NCBI GenBank assembly: GCA_031761405.1
Contig: JASEVX010000007.1
Location: 59,169,803-59,233,802 of the forward strand
Direction of reading: 5' to 3'
Length of the DNA: 64,000 nucleotides
Origin: Serripes groenlandicus
Taxonomy: Eukaryota > Mollusca > Bivalvia > Cardiida > Cardiidae
This document shows, piece after piece, positions 10,630-21,419 of this stretch. The notes under the pieces were generated by a model. The model had not been told where the DNA came from and ran no database searches. It worked only from the letters and a program-made list of their open reading frames with translations. The translations under genes and the position numbers were made by a program. Position 1 is the first letter of the stretch. Every line of letters begins with the position of its first letter.

Positions 10630-11352
10630 CAGTCAAACTTGCGATCAGCAGCCACCCAAGGGACATGATAAAACTAGACAGGTGGCTGCTGATCATGACT
10701 TGGTCAGATTTGTTCTCTCAGTTCACATAATAGTACATTACATGTTACATTGTAACTGTTAGGAAAATAAACATTTACATTACAAATAGTAAATTGTCTT
10801 TATAAACTTGTATTTAAACATTGTTATGAAGATTTGTAGCCTTTTTCTATCAATTATTTCTTTGTGCTATCTATTTTTTAGTTTAAACCGACGTACACAA
10901 CTAACCTGACTATCAAATATTATTTACTTTACTTTGAAATTTGCCGAACAACATATCCAGCAAAAATAGCTTCCAAATATACGTCTACATTTTACACAAA
11001 ATTTATTCGATGATCCTTAGATTTAAAATGGTAATGTGAGTTTAATGACTAGGGGCTTCCAAGTGGACATTAACTTTCATTTTTAATATATAAATGTTCT
11101 GTCTTTCGGTCTAAAATGCACATAAACGCCGATAATTTTACACCTGGCGAATCTGGGTCGCGTGTTGGCTGACCGTTGTACACAATAGGATTACAGTTAG
11201 TCCCGACCAATTAGTGTGGCCGTTGGCCACGTTTCAAAAAGGACTGCTGAACAAGGCAGTTTATAGTGTATAATTGGTTGGGAGGGATTTAAAGTGACTG
11301 TTTAAAGCCGGTGACTGCTGATCGCATGTGACCGCTCACACAAGTTTGACTG
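10630..11352. mobile_element. Tc1/mariner-like non-autonomous element, 723 bp
   Basis: TA-flanked; ends CAGTCAAACTTGCGATCAGCAG and inverse ...CTGCTGATCGCATG...CAAGTTTGACTG. A hairpin GATCAGCAGCCACC.../GGTGGCTGCTGATC lies near the left end. No transposase frame. Confidence 0.75.
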
Positions 11353-11721
11353 TATATTTTTTATCTTGATGTAAATAAAAGGTGTGGGACCAATATCGTC
11401 TTTTCTGTCTAACGCGATATGACCCTTAGCTGTTGAAAGTAGCGTTAAACCCAAAACAAACAAACAAAAATCCCCCTTTCTGATGCCACAATCAAATTTT
11501 GTTGAACAATTTAAAGTTGTTGACGACGTCACACACACTCATGTGGCATGATTGAAACAGGATGATCATAAAACAACTCACCTTGAGTACTTGAGCTCAT
11601 AATGCAAATAATGATCAAGCTACTTGTCCTTTGCCCAAAATGTTTTGTTAAATGGATGTTCATTGGTTGTAAAAAGGTAAATGGTTGGTTTCTGCATGCT
11701 TGAATACAATACAATACTTAC
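11353..11721. other. Intron with a SINE tail
   Basis: Contains only GCTGTTGAAAGTAGCGTTAAACCC plus (CAAA)n at ~11430-11470, the 3' tail of a plus-strand SINE. Otherwise nothing recognised. Confidence 0.55.
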
Positions 11722-12168
11722 CAGAGCAAAGTTAGCACCAGGCATTGCTCTGTTAAACTCTGCTATTCGCCTTTTCAATTCCTCCTTGTTTAGTGTGGCA
11801 TCACTTGGTTTGTGAGGCAACTTTTCATCTGGAATTGTCCCTGAACGGTACCCTGAATCTGTCTCATCTTTCTCCTGCAAAATAACATTAGAATTCCGGT
11901 ACCATGAATCTGTCTCATCATTCTGCAAAATTACATTAGAATTCCGGTACCATGAATCTGTCTCATCATTCTCCTGCAAAATTACATTAGAATTCCGGTA
12001 CCATGAATCTGTCTCCTGCAATATTACATTAGAATTCCGGTATCCTGAATCTGTCTCATCTGTCTCCTGCAAAATTACATTAGATTTCCGGTATCCTGAA
12101 TCTGTCTTATCTGTTTCCTGCAAAATTACATTAGAATTCCGGTACCCTGAATCTGTCTCATCTTTCTC
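11722..12168 (-). CDS. RASSF1/3/5: RASSF1/3/5-like gene, repeat-bearing linker exon leading into the RA domain
   Basis: The donor is GCTCTG|GTAAGT in phase 0. The 3' part reads ...DATLNKEELKRRIAEFNRA..., matching the helix that precedes the RA domain in RASSF1/5 (LQEIKQKIDSYN type). The 5' part is seven copies of a 17-residue unit, consensus NVILQETDETDSGYRNS (variants of 14 and 16 residues). Every unit begins its QE pair with TTGCAG|GA or CTGCAG|GA, so every unit contains a possible phase-0 acceptor. With the outermost acceptor the exon is 447 bases (149 codons); with the innermost it is 153 bases (51 codons). All fit the phase of the upstream exon. Which acceptor is used cannot be told from sequence. 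Confidence 0.85.
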
Positions 12169-12174
12169 CTGCAG
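11875..12174 (-). repeat. Coding minisatellite with seven in-frame acceptor-like sites
   Basis: Acceptor-like CAG ends fall opposite plus-strand positions 11875, 11923, 11974, 12016, 12067, 12118 and 12169, at spacings of 48, 51, 42, 51, 51 and 51 bases, all multiples of three. Each is preceded on the minus strand by TTCTAATGTAATTTTGCAG or a close variant, which includes a CTAAT branch-point-like pentamer. Confidence 0.85.
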
Positions 12175-12441
12175 AATTACATCAGAATTGATACATATCC
12201 ATGGGCAAGGCATTGTTTTTTCACAGGACAATTTCTTAACTAAGCCTTTTCAATGCAGAATTTTAAAAATTGACTTGTCCAGCTTTGCATTTGGCAAAAT
12301 CCTTAGTCAATTCTATGAATATAAATGTTAAAGTGGGTAGGCAACAGTATAGAGTCTGGTCAGCCTGCACAGATGTGCTGACTGGCCAGACTCTATACTG
12401 GTGGTACAGGCTTCAAGACATCAGTTTAAGCAGACAAAGGT

Positions 12442-12671
12442 TTAACCCTTTCCCTCATACGACAATTCTGCAGCAGACGACTTTGAACGTATTCTGTCAA
12501 AACATAGAAAATCTCCATAATTGAATGATTTACCTATGACAAAAAGTGGAAAACATTGTGGCAAAAGGAGAAATTGCACGTTTTGTGCAATTTTTTCTTT
12601 TGTCACTATGTTTTCAAAAAGCCGTCTGCTGCAGAGGCGTCAGAAAGCGTCTATATGAGGGAAAGGGTTAA
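12442..12671 (-). mobile_element. TTAA-MITE type A, intact
   Basis: 230 bp between two TTAA; hairpin GAAATTGCACGTTTTGTGCAATTT. A type-B scrap follows to ~12750. Confidence 0.92.
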
Positions 12672-12759
12672 CCATTTTCTTAATTTTAGAAAACTTTAGA
12701 CTACTCTGAAGTAGACAGCTTTTAAAAACATCATTAAAAGAAGGGGAAAATACAAGATA

Positions 12760-13634
12760 TCCGTGGAACAGATGGGTGCTACCCGAAGTATAGCGAGGTC
12801 CCAGGAATGGTGATAATATGCACATATCCTCTTGTTAGTGAAGCTTTCCATAAAGTTTCATTGAATTCAAGTCAGTATAGTTGCTGTGAAATAGCCTGGA
12901 CAAAAAAAAATCCAAGCCAAATTATATAGAAATTAAAAGGGTAATAATATCTCTTGCAAAAATCATCTAACAGGAACATGGTGCTAATTGCACATCTCCT
13001 TTTGTTAGTGAAGCTTTCCATAAAGTTTCATTGAATTCAAGTCAGGAGTTAAAAGAGAAATAGCCTGGACAAAAGCGAAACGGCATTTTCCTATGTCATA
13101 TTTTATAGGAATTTAAAGGGAAATAACTCTGTGAATCTGAACATGGTGATAATAAGCACTTCTCCCCTGGTTAGTGAAGCTTCCCATAAAGTTTCAATTC
13201 AAGTCGGTAGTTGCTGAGGAATAGCCCTGACAACATTTTCCTCTGTCATATTATATAGACATTAAAAGGGCAATAACTTCTCAAAATATCTTCGAACCGG
13301 AACATGGTGATAAAATGCATATCTCCTCTTGTAAGTGAAGCTTCCCATAAAGTTTCATTGAATTTAAGTTAGAAGTAGCTGAGAAATAGCCCGGACAAAA
13401 TTGGCCTATGTCATATTATATAGAAATTAAAAGGGCTATAACTCCTCAATCATCTAACCAGAACATGTTGATAATATTCATATCTCCTCATGAAAGTGCA
13501 TATTTCCATTAAGCTTCATTCAAGTCAGTAGTTGCTGAGAAATAGCCTGGACACAAGCGGGACGGACATCTGAATGGACGAACAGACGAAGGGGCGACTA
13601 TATGCTCATCTCAAAAGTATTTTAGGGAGCACAA
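12760..13634. mobile_element. Tandem-array element, five ~165-bp units
   Basis: Units contain AACATGGTGATAATATGCACATCTCCTC, GTGAAGCTTCCCATAAAGTTTCATTGAA and CTGAGAAATAGCCTGGACA (starts near 12809, 12979, 13145, 13307, 13467). The array ends in GGGACGGACATCTGAATGG, GGACGAACAGACG and a decayed hairpin ATATGCTC...GGGAGCACAATA. Confidence 0.8.
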
Positions 13635-14118
13635 TAAAAGAACTGAGGGAGCACTTTGCTACAGATGCATGGAATGATGAACCCTAATTCAACATCCACA
13701 TTACAAGGGATAAAAACACACTCCCAGAACTGTATGCCACAGCTTAACCTTAAAACAGAATTAATTAATTGGTCATTTACTCCATTTCCAACAGTATCTC
13801 AGTTATTCAATGGCAACAGCGAGTGTAACCTATTTATGAATTCTTGAATGACCATTAATAGACTAGGAAATGAGCTTTGACAAAGGATATTCAAAGGACT
13901 TGGTTACCATACATAGGGATCACACCAGACACCACACACAGGGTCACACCAGACATCAAATCCCGCTTGCTTACCACTCTGCCATTACAAAACTTTTAAT
14001 GGCACCAGAATAAGTAAAAGTGTAGCCTTAGAAAACTAATGCCAGCCATTATGGAAACTTTAAAATAGTTTGAAAATACTAATGGAATGAGGTATTTCTA
14101 ATGGATGATGCTACTTAC
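13635..14118. other. Intron, nothing recognised
   Basis: Contains a short direct repeat (CACACCAGACACCACACACAGGGTCACACCAGACATC). No family member. Confidence 0.5.
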
Positions 14119-14291
14119 TGTTGCAGGTTCTGATGAAAGTTCTGATGATGGTGATAGTTTTGCGTTGAGATCTGATAATGATACCTCCCTTGAAAAGACT
14201 GCCCCCAGGTCCTCCCCTTGGTCATGTGACATGGACTTGCATTCTAATTGGATGAGAGGTAAACAGTTGTGGTGACACGTAAACTGGCAAT
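14119..14291 (-). CDS. RASSF1/3/5: RASSF1/3/5-like gene, exon with second half of C1 zinc finger
   Basis: Acceptor CTATTTTCAG|AT and donor ACA|GTAAGTAG bound 173 bases that enter in phase 1 and leave in phase 0. The translation starts DCQFTCHHNCLPLIQLEC, which has the C-x4-H-x2-C-x7-C spacing of the C-terminal half of a C1 domain and closely resembles the KFTCHYRCRALVCLDC stretch of RASSF1. In the family C1 binds zinc and can contact the RA domain. The following ~40 residues are acidic and serine-rich linker. The first half of C1 (the H-x12-C-x2-C part) is not in this exon and is not recognisable in the exon at 41546. Confidence 0.88.
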
Positions 14292-14711
14292 CTGAAAATA
14301 GATGAAATATAAAATGCTTAGCAAGTTGTAATTATAAATATCATCAGAAAAGCACATGTATCCAACATTGTGAATTATTTGTTTTCAGGATGAATGTAAA
14401 ATCACACAACAATTTTTTATTTGAACAAGAAAAATGAGAAAAATAAGAATGAACCAGTAATTTGAAATATGGACCTTTTATCAGCAGTACTTCATCTTGC
14501 TACTAAAGGGTTCAAATACGCACTTAATAAATCCTAAAACTAGCACTTAAGATACACAGGAATTAAAATAAAACTAGCACTTAAGATACACAGGAATTAA
14601 TCCTATCAGATAAAGACGGGAAATTGTCAGATGATAAATATCAACATGGACTATCAGTATTCACCTAATCATCGATCAAGAAGATCTCATATCAGCTGTA
14701 GATAAATGTTT
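14292..14711. other. Intron with a 38-bp tandem duplication
   Basis: AAAACTAGCACTTAAGATAC followed by ACAGGAATTAA occurs twice head to tail at about 14535-14601. Otherwise AT-rich unique sequence. Confidence 0.7.
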
Positions 14712-14925
14712 TATGCTTTCTGACGCCTCTGCAGCAGACGGCTTTTTGAAAACATAGTGACAAAAGAAGAAATTGCTCAAAACGAGCAATTTCTCGTTTT
14801 GCCACAATGTTTTCCACTTTTGGTCATAGCCTCATAGGTTATCCATTCAATTAGAGATTTTCTACTTTTTGAAAAAATATGTTCAAAGTAGTCTGCTGCA
14901 GAATTGTCGTATGAGGGAAAGGGTT
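14712..14925 (+). mobile_element. TTAA-MITE type A, left end truncated
   Basis: Starts inside the GCTTTCTGACGCC arm; right end GTATGAGGGAAAGGGTTC. Confidence 0.82.
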
Positions 14926-14934
14926 CGGGTGTTT

Positions 14935-15003
14935 CGCATATTCTTAAATCCTTTTTTGATCCTCAAACCCAATGTTGTGGGTACTCAAAAGAATAATCTT
15001 AAT
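14935..15003. mobile_element. Foldback element FB, half copy
   Basis: TCTTAAATCCTTTTTTGATCCTCAAACCC and AATGTTGTGGGTACTCAAAAG match one arm of the FB family. Confidence 0.6.
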
Positions 15004-15061
15004 AGAGCATAATTTAGAGAACCAACAAATTAGGTTTTGTTCAGCAGTTAGATAAATAATT

Positions 15062-15530
15062 AAGGAAAAGGTCAGCTTACATCCATACACATGCTTTCTC
15101 AGCAGACGCCTATGTAGCAGCCGACTTTTGAAAACATTGAGACAAAAGACGCAATTGCTCATCATGAGCAATTTTCCTGTTTGCAAAAATGTTTTCAACT
15201 CTATTAATTGTCATAAGCATCAGTATGCCAACATATTTCTAAGTACTAACAATACATAAATAAGATATATTACTCAAACTAGGTTCCAAGAAAATGGCTT
15301 TTGTTTCAATTGATATACTTAAAGAGCTTAGAAAAGGTCAGTTTACATCTATACACATGCTTTCTGACGCCTATGTAGCAGCCGACTTTTGAAAACATTG
15401 AGACAAAAGACGCAATTGCTCATAATGAGCAATTTTCCTGTTTGCAAAAATGTTTTCAACTCTATTTCATATAAGCATCAGTATATGCCAACATATTTTT
15501 TAGTACTAACAATACAGCTTTTGGATACTA
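15062..15530 (+). repeat. Duplicated ~205-bp segment containing a TTAA-MITE B core
   Basis: 15062-15265 and 15318-15530 share GAAAAGGTCAG, CACATGCTTTCT, CTATGTAGCAGCCGACTTTT, the hairpin GCAATTGCTCATxATGAGCAATT and the non-MITE tail CATAAGCATCAGTAT...AGTACTAACAATACA. Flanking identity shows local duplication, not two insertions. Confidence 0.8.
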
Positions 15531-15569
15531 AGAACTAGATTCCAAGAAATTGGCTTTTATTTCAATTGA

Positions 15570-15695
15570 TACTTAACACTGGAAAAATGTGAACTTGATC
15601 ATCATTATGAGCAATTTCTCCTATTGCGACAATGTTTTCAAAAGTTGACTGCTGTAGAAGTGTCAAAATGTGTTTGCAGGTGGGACAGGTTTTAA
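15570..15695 (-). mobile_element. TTAA-MITE type B, right half
   Basis: ATTATGAGCAATTTCTCC to GTTTGCAGGTGGGACAGG TTTTAA; shares TTAA with next copy. Confidence 0.65.
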
Positions 15696-15911
15696 CCCTT
15701 TTCCACATACAGATACTTTTCTGACATATCTGCAGCAGACCATCCTTGCAAAACATTGTAACAAAAGGAGAAATGCTCATCATTCACCACAATGTTTTCA
15801 ACTTTTTATTAAATAATTACTGTTCTTTCATTTATGGAGAGTTTCCATATTTTTGACTAAATGTTTTCAAAGCCGTCTGCTGCAGATGTGTTGTATGTGG
15901 GCAAGGGTTAA
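15692..15911 (+). mobile_element. TTAA-MITE type B
   Basis: TTAACCCTTTTCCACATACAG start, hairpin region partly deleted, ends GTATGTGGGCAAGGGTTAA. Confidence 0.75.
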
Positions 15912-16040
15912 TCAACAGGTTTAGGGATAAAGAATCATTGACCTCTTCAGAGAGATAATAAAGATTCTTAGACTGATATTGAGTCAGGTAAGGATGATAC
16001 AAGTCATATCACATGAAATCAGACCTTAATTGAAAGGGGG

Positions 16041-16252
16041 TTTCCCACTTACAGATGCATTTTGACCCATTAACAGCAGATGACTTCTGAATACATTGTG
16101 AAAAGGGGAGAAATTGCTCAAAACCAGCAATATCTCCTTTTTCCACAATGTTTTCAACTTTTTTTCAGTAATTATACATTCATTTATAGAAATTTTCCTG
16201 TTTTGCCTAGATGTTTTGAACGTCGCCTGCTGCAGATTTGGGAAAGGGTTAA
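16041..16252 (+). mobile_element. TTAA-MITE type B
   Basis: TTTCCCACTTACAGATGCATTTTGACCC start, GAAATTGCTCAAAACCAGCAAT hairpin, ends CTGCAGATTTGGGAAAGGGTTAA (terminus shortened). Confidence 0.7.
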
Positions 16253-16744
16253 GACAAAGAAACCGTCGTAGATGCCTGAATCAAATTAATTGTGCCTCTG
16301 AGCAGGCCAATCAGGATCTTCTAGGTTTTTCTAAAATATTGGCAGAAGCAGGAATTTATATCATTATAAGCAAGATATCATAGGTGATTCATTTCTATGA
16401 CAACAGCTGCGAACACTTCAATGATTCAATTTAGGTTCAATATTGAATAAAACATCAATAAACTCTTGTCAGAAAGCACCTGATCAAGTACTTATGGCTC
16501 TTGTCCAAAACGTGATCACTTTAGTTGATGACATTAGAGCAGATATATACCAAGAAAAAGAAAAAATACTCAGGCTGACAAATTTCTCCTTTTTCGAATG
16601 ATTTGCCCATTTTTTATTTTCTCCAGTTAAATTCACAAGAGCCTATAAAGTAACAGTTTAATAGTTAAGAGTTATTATGATTCCACCCCCTCACAAAATG
16701 AAATCCGTCAATTAAAAATAAATATTTCTTCAAAGTGCTGCCTT

Positions 16745-17226
16745 TTCATCTACAACCAATAAATTGGAAGGATATCATCTGGCAAAAGAAAGAAAAAAAT
16801 CTTCTTTTGCACAATATATTCAACTGCATTCAATAATTGTACTTTCATTCGTTGAAATGTTCCGCCGAGCCCCGGTAGCGACGCGGGCTGTCAATCCAGG
16901 GGTTGTGAGTTCGAATCCCGGCTCGGCCAACTTTCTTTCCGACGATTGACAAAAGTCAATGCGACATGCGTCATTCGTCTTCCACCAATGGGCTAAGTCT
17001 ATGTGGAAAAGCAGCCAGTTGCTTGGGAAGATTGTTGTGTGGAGTACTGGTGTGAGAAAACCAGGAAATGCATGAGTAGGTGAACTGGCTGCCGTGATAT
17101 AACTGAGAAATTGTTGAAAACGGCGTTAAACCCCAATCAATCAATCAATTGAAATGTTCCATAAGTTAACCAATGTGTGGTCTGAGTTTAGTCTGCTGCA
17201 GGTTTGTTGTATGTGGTACAGGGTTA
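16745..17226 (+). mobile_element. TTAA-MITE type B split by a SINE
   Basis: Left part CTGGCAAAAGAAAG...CATTCGTTGAAATG, right part TTAGTCTGCTGCAGG to TGTATGTGGTACAGGGTTAA; the SINE at 16864-17148 sits between. Confidence 0.7.
16864..17148 (+). mobile_element. Full-length tRNA-headed SINE with 12-bp target duplication
   Basis: tRNA-like head with B box GAGTTCGAATCC, body AAGCAGCCAGTTGCTTGGGAAG, tail GCCGTGATATAACTGAGAAA ... GGCGTTAAACCCC(AATC)n. Exact duplication TTGAAATGTTCC at 16852-16863 and 17149-17160. Confidence 0.9.
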
Positions 17227-17315
17227 ATCAATGTAAAATATACATGTAGAAATCAAAATAACTATCATGTTTCATTCATATCAAACTGGTTCTCTCATGT
17301 GTCTAGGATATGAAT

Positions 17316-17392
17316 CTGTTTATTTATTTATTGGGGTTTTACGCCGCTTTCAACATTATTTCAGTTATATCACGGCGAGAATATGAACCTGT
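17316..17392 (-). mobile_element. SINE 3' tail fragment
   Basis: TTTATTTATTGGGGTTTTACGCCGCTTTCAACATTATTTCAG and TATATCACGGCGA. Confidence 0.75.
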
Positions 17393-17439
17393 CTGTGGGA
17401 CACAAGTTGGCATTTCTGAACTGTCTATCTATCTGATCT

Positions 17440-17630
17440 AAGTCTGACTGAATCAGAGGACTTGATAAGAGGGAGTGAACAGGTCTTTTCCCCAAAAACA
17501 TCTCTCAACCAAACCCTATGTTGTGGGTACACAAAAGAATCGTCTCACCGAGACGATTCTTTTGTGTACCCACAACATAGGGTTTGAGAGTCAAAAAAGG
17601 ATTTTAGAACATGAAATATGCCCCTTAATT
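17440..17630. mobile_element. Foldback element FB with perfect 37-bp arms
   Basis: Left arm 17510-17546 (CAAACCCTATGTTGTGGG...CGTCTC), 3-base loop ACC, right arm 17550-17586, no mismatch. Flanks are the family ends GAGGACTTGATAAGAGGGAG and ...AACATGAAATATGCCCCTTA. A core-less relic of the same family lies at ~17940-18015. Confidence 0.9.
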
Positions 17631-17671
17631 AGCTGTCTGATAATCTTCTTATAAGCTTTACTAATTGATAG

Positions 17672-17925
17672 TTGATTGATTGTTTGGTGTTTCACGCCGC
17701 TTTCAACAATTTTTCACTTATATCACAGCATTTCCGGGGTAAAGTTACCAGTACTACTGGTCCATCTATCCTGACACCAGCTAGTCAGTGGTAATGTTAA
17801 CTTCGCTACCCAGAGAGCCAAGGCGGCAGCCATAAGTACCCTTTTTAAGTCTTTTGTATTAACGGGCACCAATCCAATGACCTTCTGCACCAAAGCAGAA
17901 ACTCTACCACAACACCATTGAGGCG
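17672..17925 (-). mobile_element. tRNA-headed SINE
   Basis: GTTTGGTGTTTCACGCCGCTTTCAACAATTTTTCA, ACCAGTACTACTGGTCCATC, CCTGACACCAGCTAGTCAG, then diverged head. Confidence 0.7.
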
Positions 17926-18026
17926 GTCTTCTATGTAATATGTGAACAGAGTAAATGGGTCTTTCTTATATAATAATTTTAGAGCATGAAGAACGCTTCT
18001 TATCTAGAGCTCTGTAATAATATTTT

Positions 18027-18249
18027 TTAACCCTTTCCATCATGTAGACGCTTTCTGACGCCTCTGCAGCAGACGGCTTTTTGAAAACATAGTGACAATA
18101 GAAGAAATTGCTCAAAACTTTTGCCACAATGTTTTCCACTTTTAGTCATACTCATAGGTTATCCATTCAATTATAGAGATTTTCCAATTTTTGACAAATT
18201 ATGTTCAAAGTTGTCTGCTGCAGAATTGTCGTATGAGGGAAAGGGTTAA
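18027..18249 (+). mobile_element. TTAA-MITE type A, hairpin shortened
   Basis: TTAACCCTTTCCATCATGTAGACGC; the right hairpin arm (GAGCAATTTCTCC) is deleted; perfect right end. Confidence 0.88.
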
Positions 18250-19090
18250 TTGCCTGGGTATCTATCTATTATTACACTTCTAAGTGAAGCTATGCATGTT
18301 AAGTATGGTAATATACCTGCTCATATCTGCAGGTTTTCTCTGCATCATGACATAACACATTAATTACTATTGCAGGTAATCACAGGTAACATGTTAACTG
18401 GCCCTAAAATTATAAAACTCGGAAAACGATCTCTCAGTGCTCTATAATGGAGTCTATAATACTCCAACGTTTCGAAAATGAATTTGTTTCTGACCAATCA
18501 GATACTTGAACACGATTTAAACTCTCCGAGCACAGAGTAAGCTTTCATAGTTTTAGTGTCTGAATCTGCCATGCTTTATAGATACTTAAAATGAAAATTT
18601 ATGAAAAAGATCTCATTCTGAAACAATTTAATCATAGAAAGCTGCACACAAAAGAAGACTAAAGCTGCTTACTTAGTCTTAATTATGAAGTGCAACAGAC
18701 TGGCAGAAAAAAATGAGAACAATCATTTTTGCAGGATCATGGATCGCCAAGTAATGGAGCGCCTGTAACCAAATCAAAGAGCTACGGATAGACTGACGAC
18801 ATAGGAGTAATCCCCAAATGTCACCCTACCAAAGAACATGAGGCCAAAATATATACATGTAATATGATTTAATATTTTAACATGGAAAAGCCTATTGTAT
18901 TCCAATAAGTTGTTTTAGACTAACAATAGCATATCCATTAGGATAAAAAATATGCCACAACAGAAATCCTCTTATAAAGGCTTTTCAACACCTTTTTGCC
19001 TATAGAACTCCTAAATAACAAGTTCACAACTTCCGACCAACGTCACTCAGATTGGTTGTCAGTAATCTATGCTGGATCATTTGATCAGTA
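18250..19090. other. No gene or family member recognised
   Basis: AT-rich unique intronic sequence. A decayed SINE tail (TGTTTACAATATTATTTCAATTATATCACAGG) lies just beyond, ~19105-19150. Confidence 0.5.
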
Positions 19091-19292
19091 ATCATAAAGC
19101 TTATTGTTTATTTTTCCCTGTTTACAATATTATTTCAATTATATCACAGGGATAGAACGTTTATTCAAGTATTATGGGTATGAATTGTGCACTCCAACAT
19201 GAACGCCAAAAGCAAGGGATCAAAACCAGGACAGAGGTTCCGGATATCTCATGCTGTCATTTGTTTAACCCTTATCCTGCTGAATTACTGTG

Positions 19293-19436
19293 ATTAACCC
19301 TTTCCCTCATATGACAATTCTGCAGCAGACGAATTAGAACATATTTGTCAAAAAATAGAAAATCTCTATAATTGAATGGATAACCTATGCCTAAAAGTGA
19401 AAAACATTGTGGCAAAAGGAGAAATTGCTCGTTTTG
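19293..19436 (-). mobile_element. TTAA-MITE type A, left part only
   Basis: TTAACCCTTTCCCTCATATGACAATTC through GGAGAAATTGCTCGTTTTGA; ends abruptly at the hairpin. Confidence 0.8.
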
Positions 19437-19448
19437 ATCTTGATTTAT

Positions 19449-19546
19449 ACGGTTTGAAAAAGTAGTTTTGTACAGATGCATAAGAAAATATTGTTTGAAA
19501 AAGTAGTTTTGTATAGATGCATAAGTAAATGTTGTTTAACACTTTC
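19449..19546. repeat. 49-bp tandem duplication
   Basis: GTTTGAAAAAGTAGTTTTGTA then AGATGCATAAG occurs twice (starts ~19453 and ~19494). It follows directly on the truncated MITE. Confidence 0.75.
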
Positions 19547-19720
19547 CCATACACAACAAACTTTGAAATTGTCTAGGCAAAAATTTGGAAAATACCTTTA
19601 AATGAAGTATTTTTTATTGAAAACATTGTGGAAAAAGGAGAAATTGCTCATGGTGGCCATTGTTTCAAAAGTCATCTACTGTAGAGGCGCCAGTAAGCGT
19701 CAATATGTGGGAAAGGGTAA
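19534..19720 (-). mobile_element. TTAA-MITE type B
   Basis: TTTAACACTTTCCCATACACAAC to CAATATGTGGGAAAGGGTAAA. Confidence 0.65.
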
Positions 19721-20044
19721 AATATATTTAAGTTGTAACATAAATTTTCACTACTGATTAATATTCAGGATCTCGAGCTATTCTCTTTACTAGATTCTTA
19801 CAGTTATAATTGCTGGATTATCAATGTTGACCTCGATCTGTGTAAAAAACCCTATCTTTGTGTTGTGACATTTGAGAGGACATTTAATTTTAAGCCTCAG
19901 TAAACTTCAATTAAGATCTGAGTTCATTCAACATAATAAACCTGATACCTGATGTATGTGGGGTTTATTGTCCCTTTCTTCCTCTAATTAGCATATTTGG
20001 ATATAGTAAAGGGCGATCAGCAAAGGACTCTCTCAGTCTTATGT

Positions 20045-20320
20045 TATTGATTAATTGATTGATTTTTTGGGGCTTAACACTGTTTTCAAAAAAAATTCAG
20101 TCATATCACGGCGGCCAGTTCACCTACTCATGTGTTTCATAGCCTTCTCACTCCAGTATACCACACATCATACTTTCCAATCATCTTGCTACTTTTCTAC
20201 ATAGACTGTTAGCTCATGGTTAAAGACGAATGACACAAACATTGAAAAGATTGAAGGCCTAGCTGGGATTCAAACTCACAACCCCTGAATTGACAGCCCA
20301 CATCGCTTGGCAAAATCTGA
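20045..20320 (-). mobile_element. tRNA-headed SINE, diverged
   Basis: TTTTGGGGCTTAACACTGTTTTCA, TCATATCACGGCGGCCAGTTCACC, ends with GATTCAAACTCACAACCCC head; same family as 16864. Confidence 0.75.
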
Positions 20321-20451
20321 TGTTAAATATATGTATAAACCAGGGCTCAGGAAATTTTGAAGATTGTAAAATAAGGTAGAAATCGGCAGTTAAAAGTGCG
20401 CCCAAAATCTGTGCGCAAACGTCTGATATTTTTTTGGTGATGGAACCTTTA

Positions 20452-20677
20452 TTATTTATTTATTTATTGGGGTTTTATGCCGCTTTCAACAATATTTAAG
20501 TTATATCGCGGCGACAGTTCACTTATTCATGATCCCTGGGTAAACAAACCAGTACTAGGCTAGAAAATGTGCCTTGCCCAAGGGCACTATACCATGACCG
20601 TAGTGCCGCAACTGGGGATCGAACCCGGGACACCCGGTTTCGAAATCCCCGACGCTAACCACTCGACCACAGCGGAT
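20452..20677 (-). mobile_element. tRNA-headed SINE with 14-bp target duplication
   Basis: Tail (TTAT)n-GGGGTTTTATGCCGCTTTC; head on the minus strand has A box TGGTCGAGTGGTTAGCG and B box GGGTTCGATCC. TGATGGAACCTTTA flanks both sides (20438-20451, 20678-20691). Confidence 0.9.
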
Positions 20678-20691
20678 TGATGGAACCTTTA

Positions 20692-21181
20692 CTAGGATGT
20701 GAACAGTCAAAATATGAAATCACATTACGAGTACATAAACCAGGACTACATGTCAATTAGCCGTTCAGTCCAGAGTTGGACCGATTGACAATTGGTTACA
20801 CTGATCAACTCGTAATTAGCATTTGCAAACACGATTAATTGTCACAGTTTGGACAATTATCTTGTTTACGTCACTGTTGCAACATGTGTTGTAATAAATT
20901 AATTGTGGGAAAGGATTAATTATAATGATCTTAACTAAATTAAGAGAAATGTTTCTATCTACATTTCCCAACAAATTTATATGTTTGCTATATATGCTTT
21001 TTTATCCTTTCTTTTTATCATTATTATATTAGAGTTTAATACCATCAAAGAATGAATGTCCAATATCCATGGTCCACCTTATAAAACTGCAGCAACACAT
21101 ATGTTTCCAATCTTTCGACAATTAAGATCTCAATTTATAGACGATTTAAAAACAGTACAGACTGTTCATAATGAAATGTAA
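20692..21181. other. AT-rich, nothing recognised
   Basis: Only a scrap resembling a MITE right end (AATTGTGGGAAAGGATTAAT, ~20901). Confidence 0.5.
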
Positions 21182-21388
21182 TTAACCCTTTCCCTCATAC
21201 GACAATTCTGCAGCAGACGACTTTGAACATATTTTGTCAAAAAATAGAAAATCTCTTCAATTGAATGGATAACCTATGACTAAAAGTGGAAAACATTGTG
21301 GCAAAAGGAGAAATTGCACGTTTTGTGCAATTTCTTCTTTTGTCACTATGTTTTCAAAAAGCCGTCTGCTGCAGAGGCGTCAGAAATG
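21182..21388 (-). mobile_element. TTAA-MITE type A, right end truncated
   Basis: Perfect left end; stops after GCAGAGGCGTCAGAAA and joins a type-B copy. Confidence 0.85.
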
Positions 21389-21419
21389 TAAATTGTAAAT
21401 GAGTCTGCAAATACGGCTG

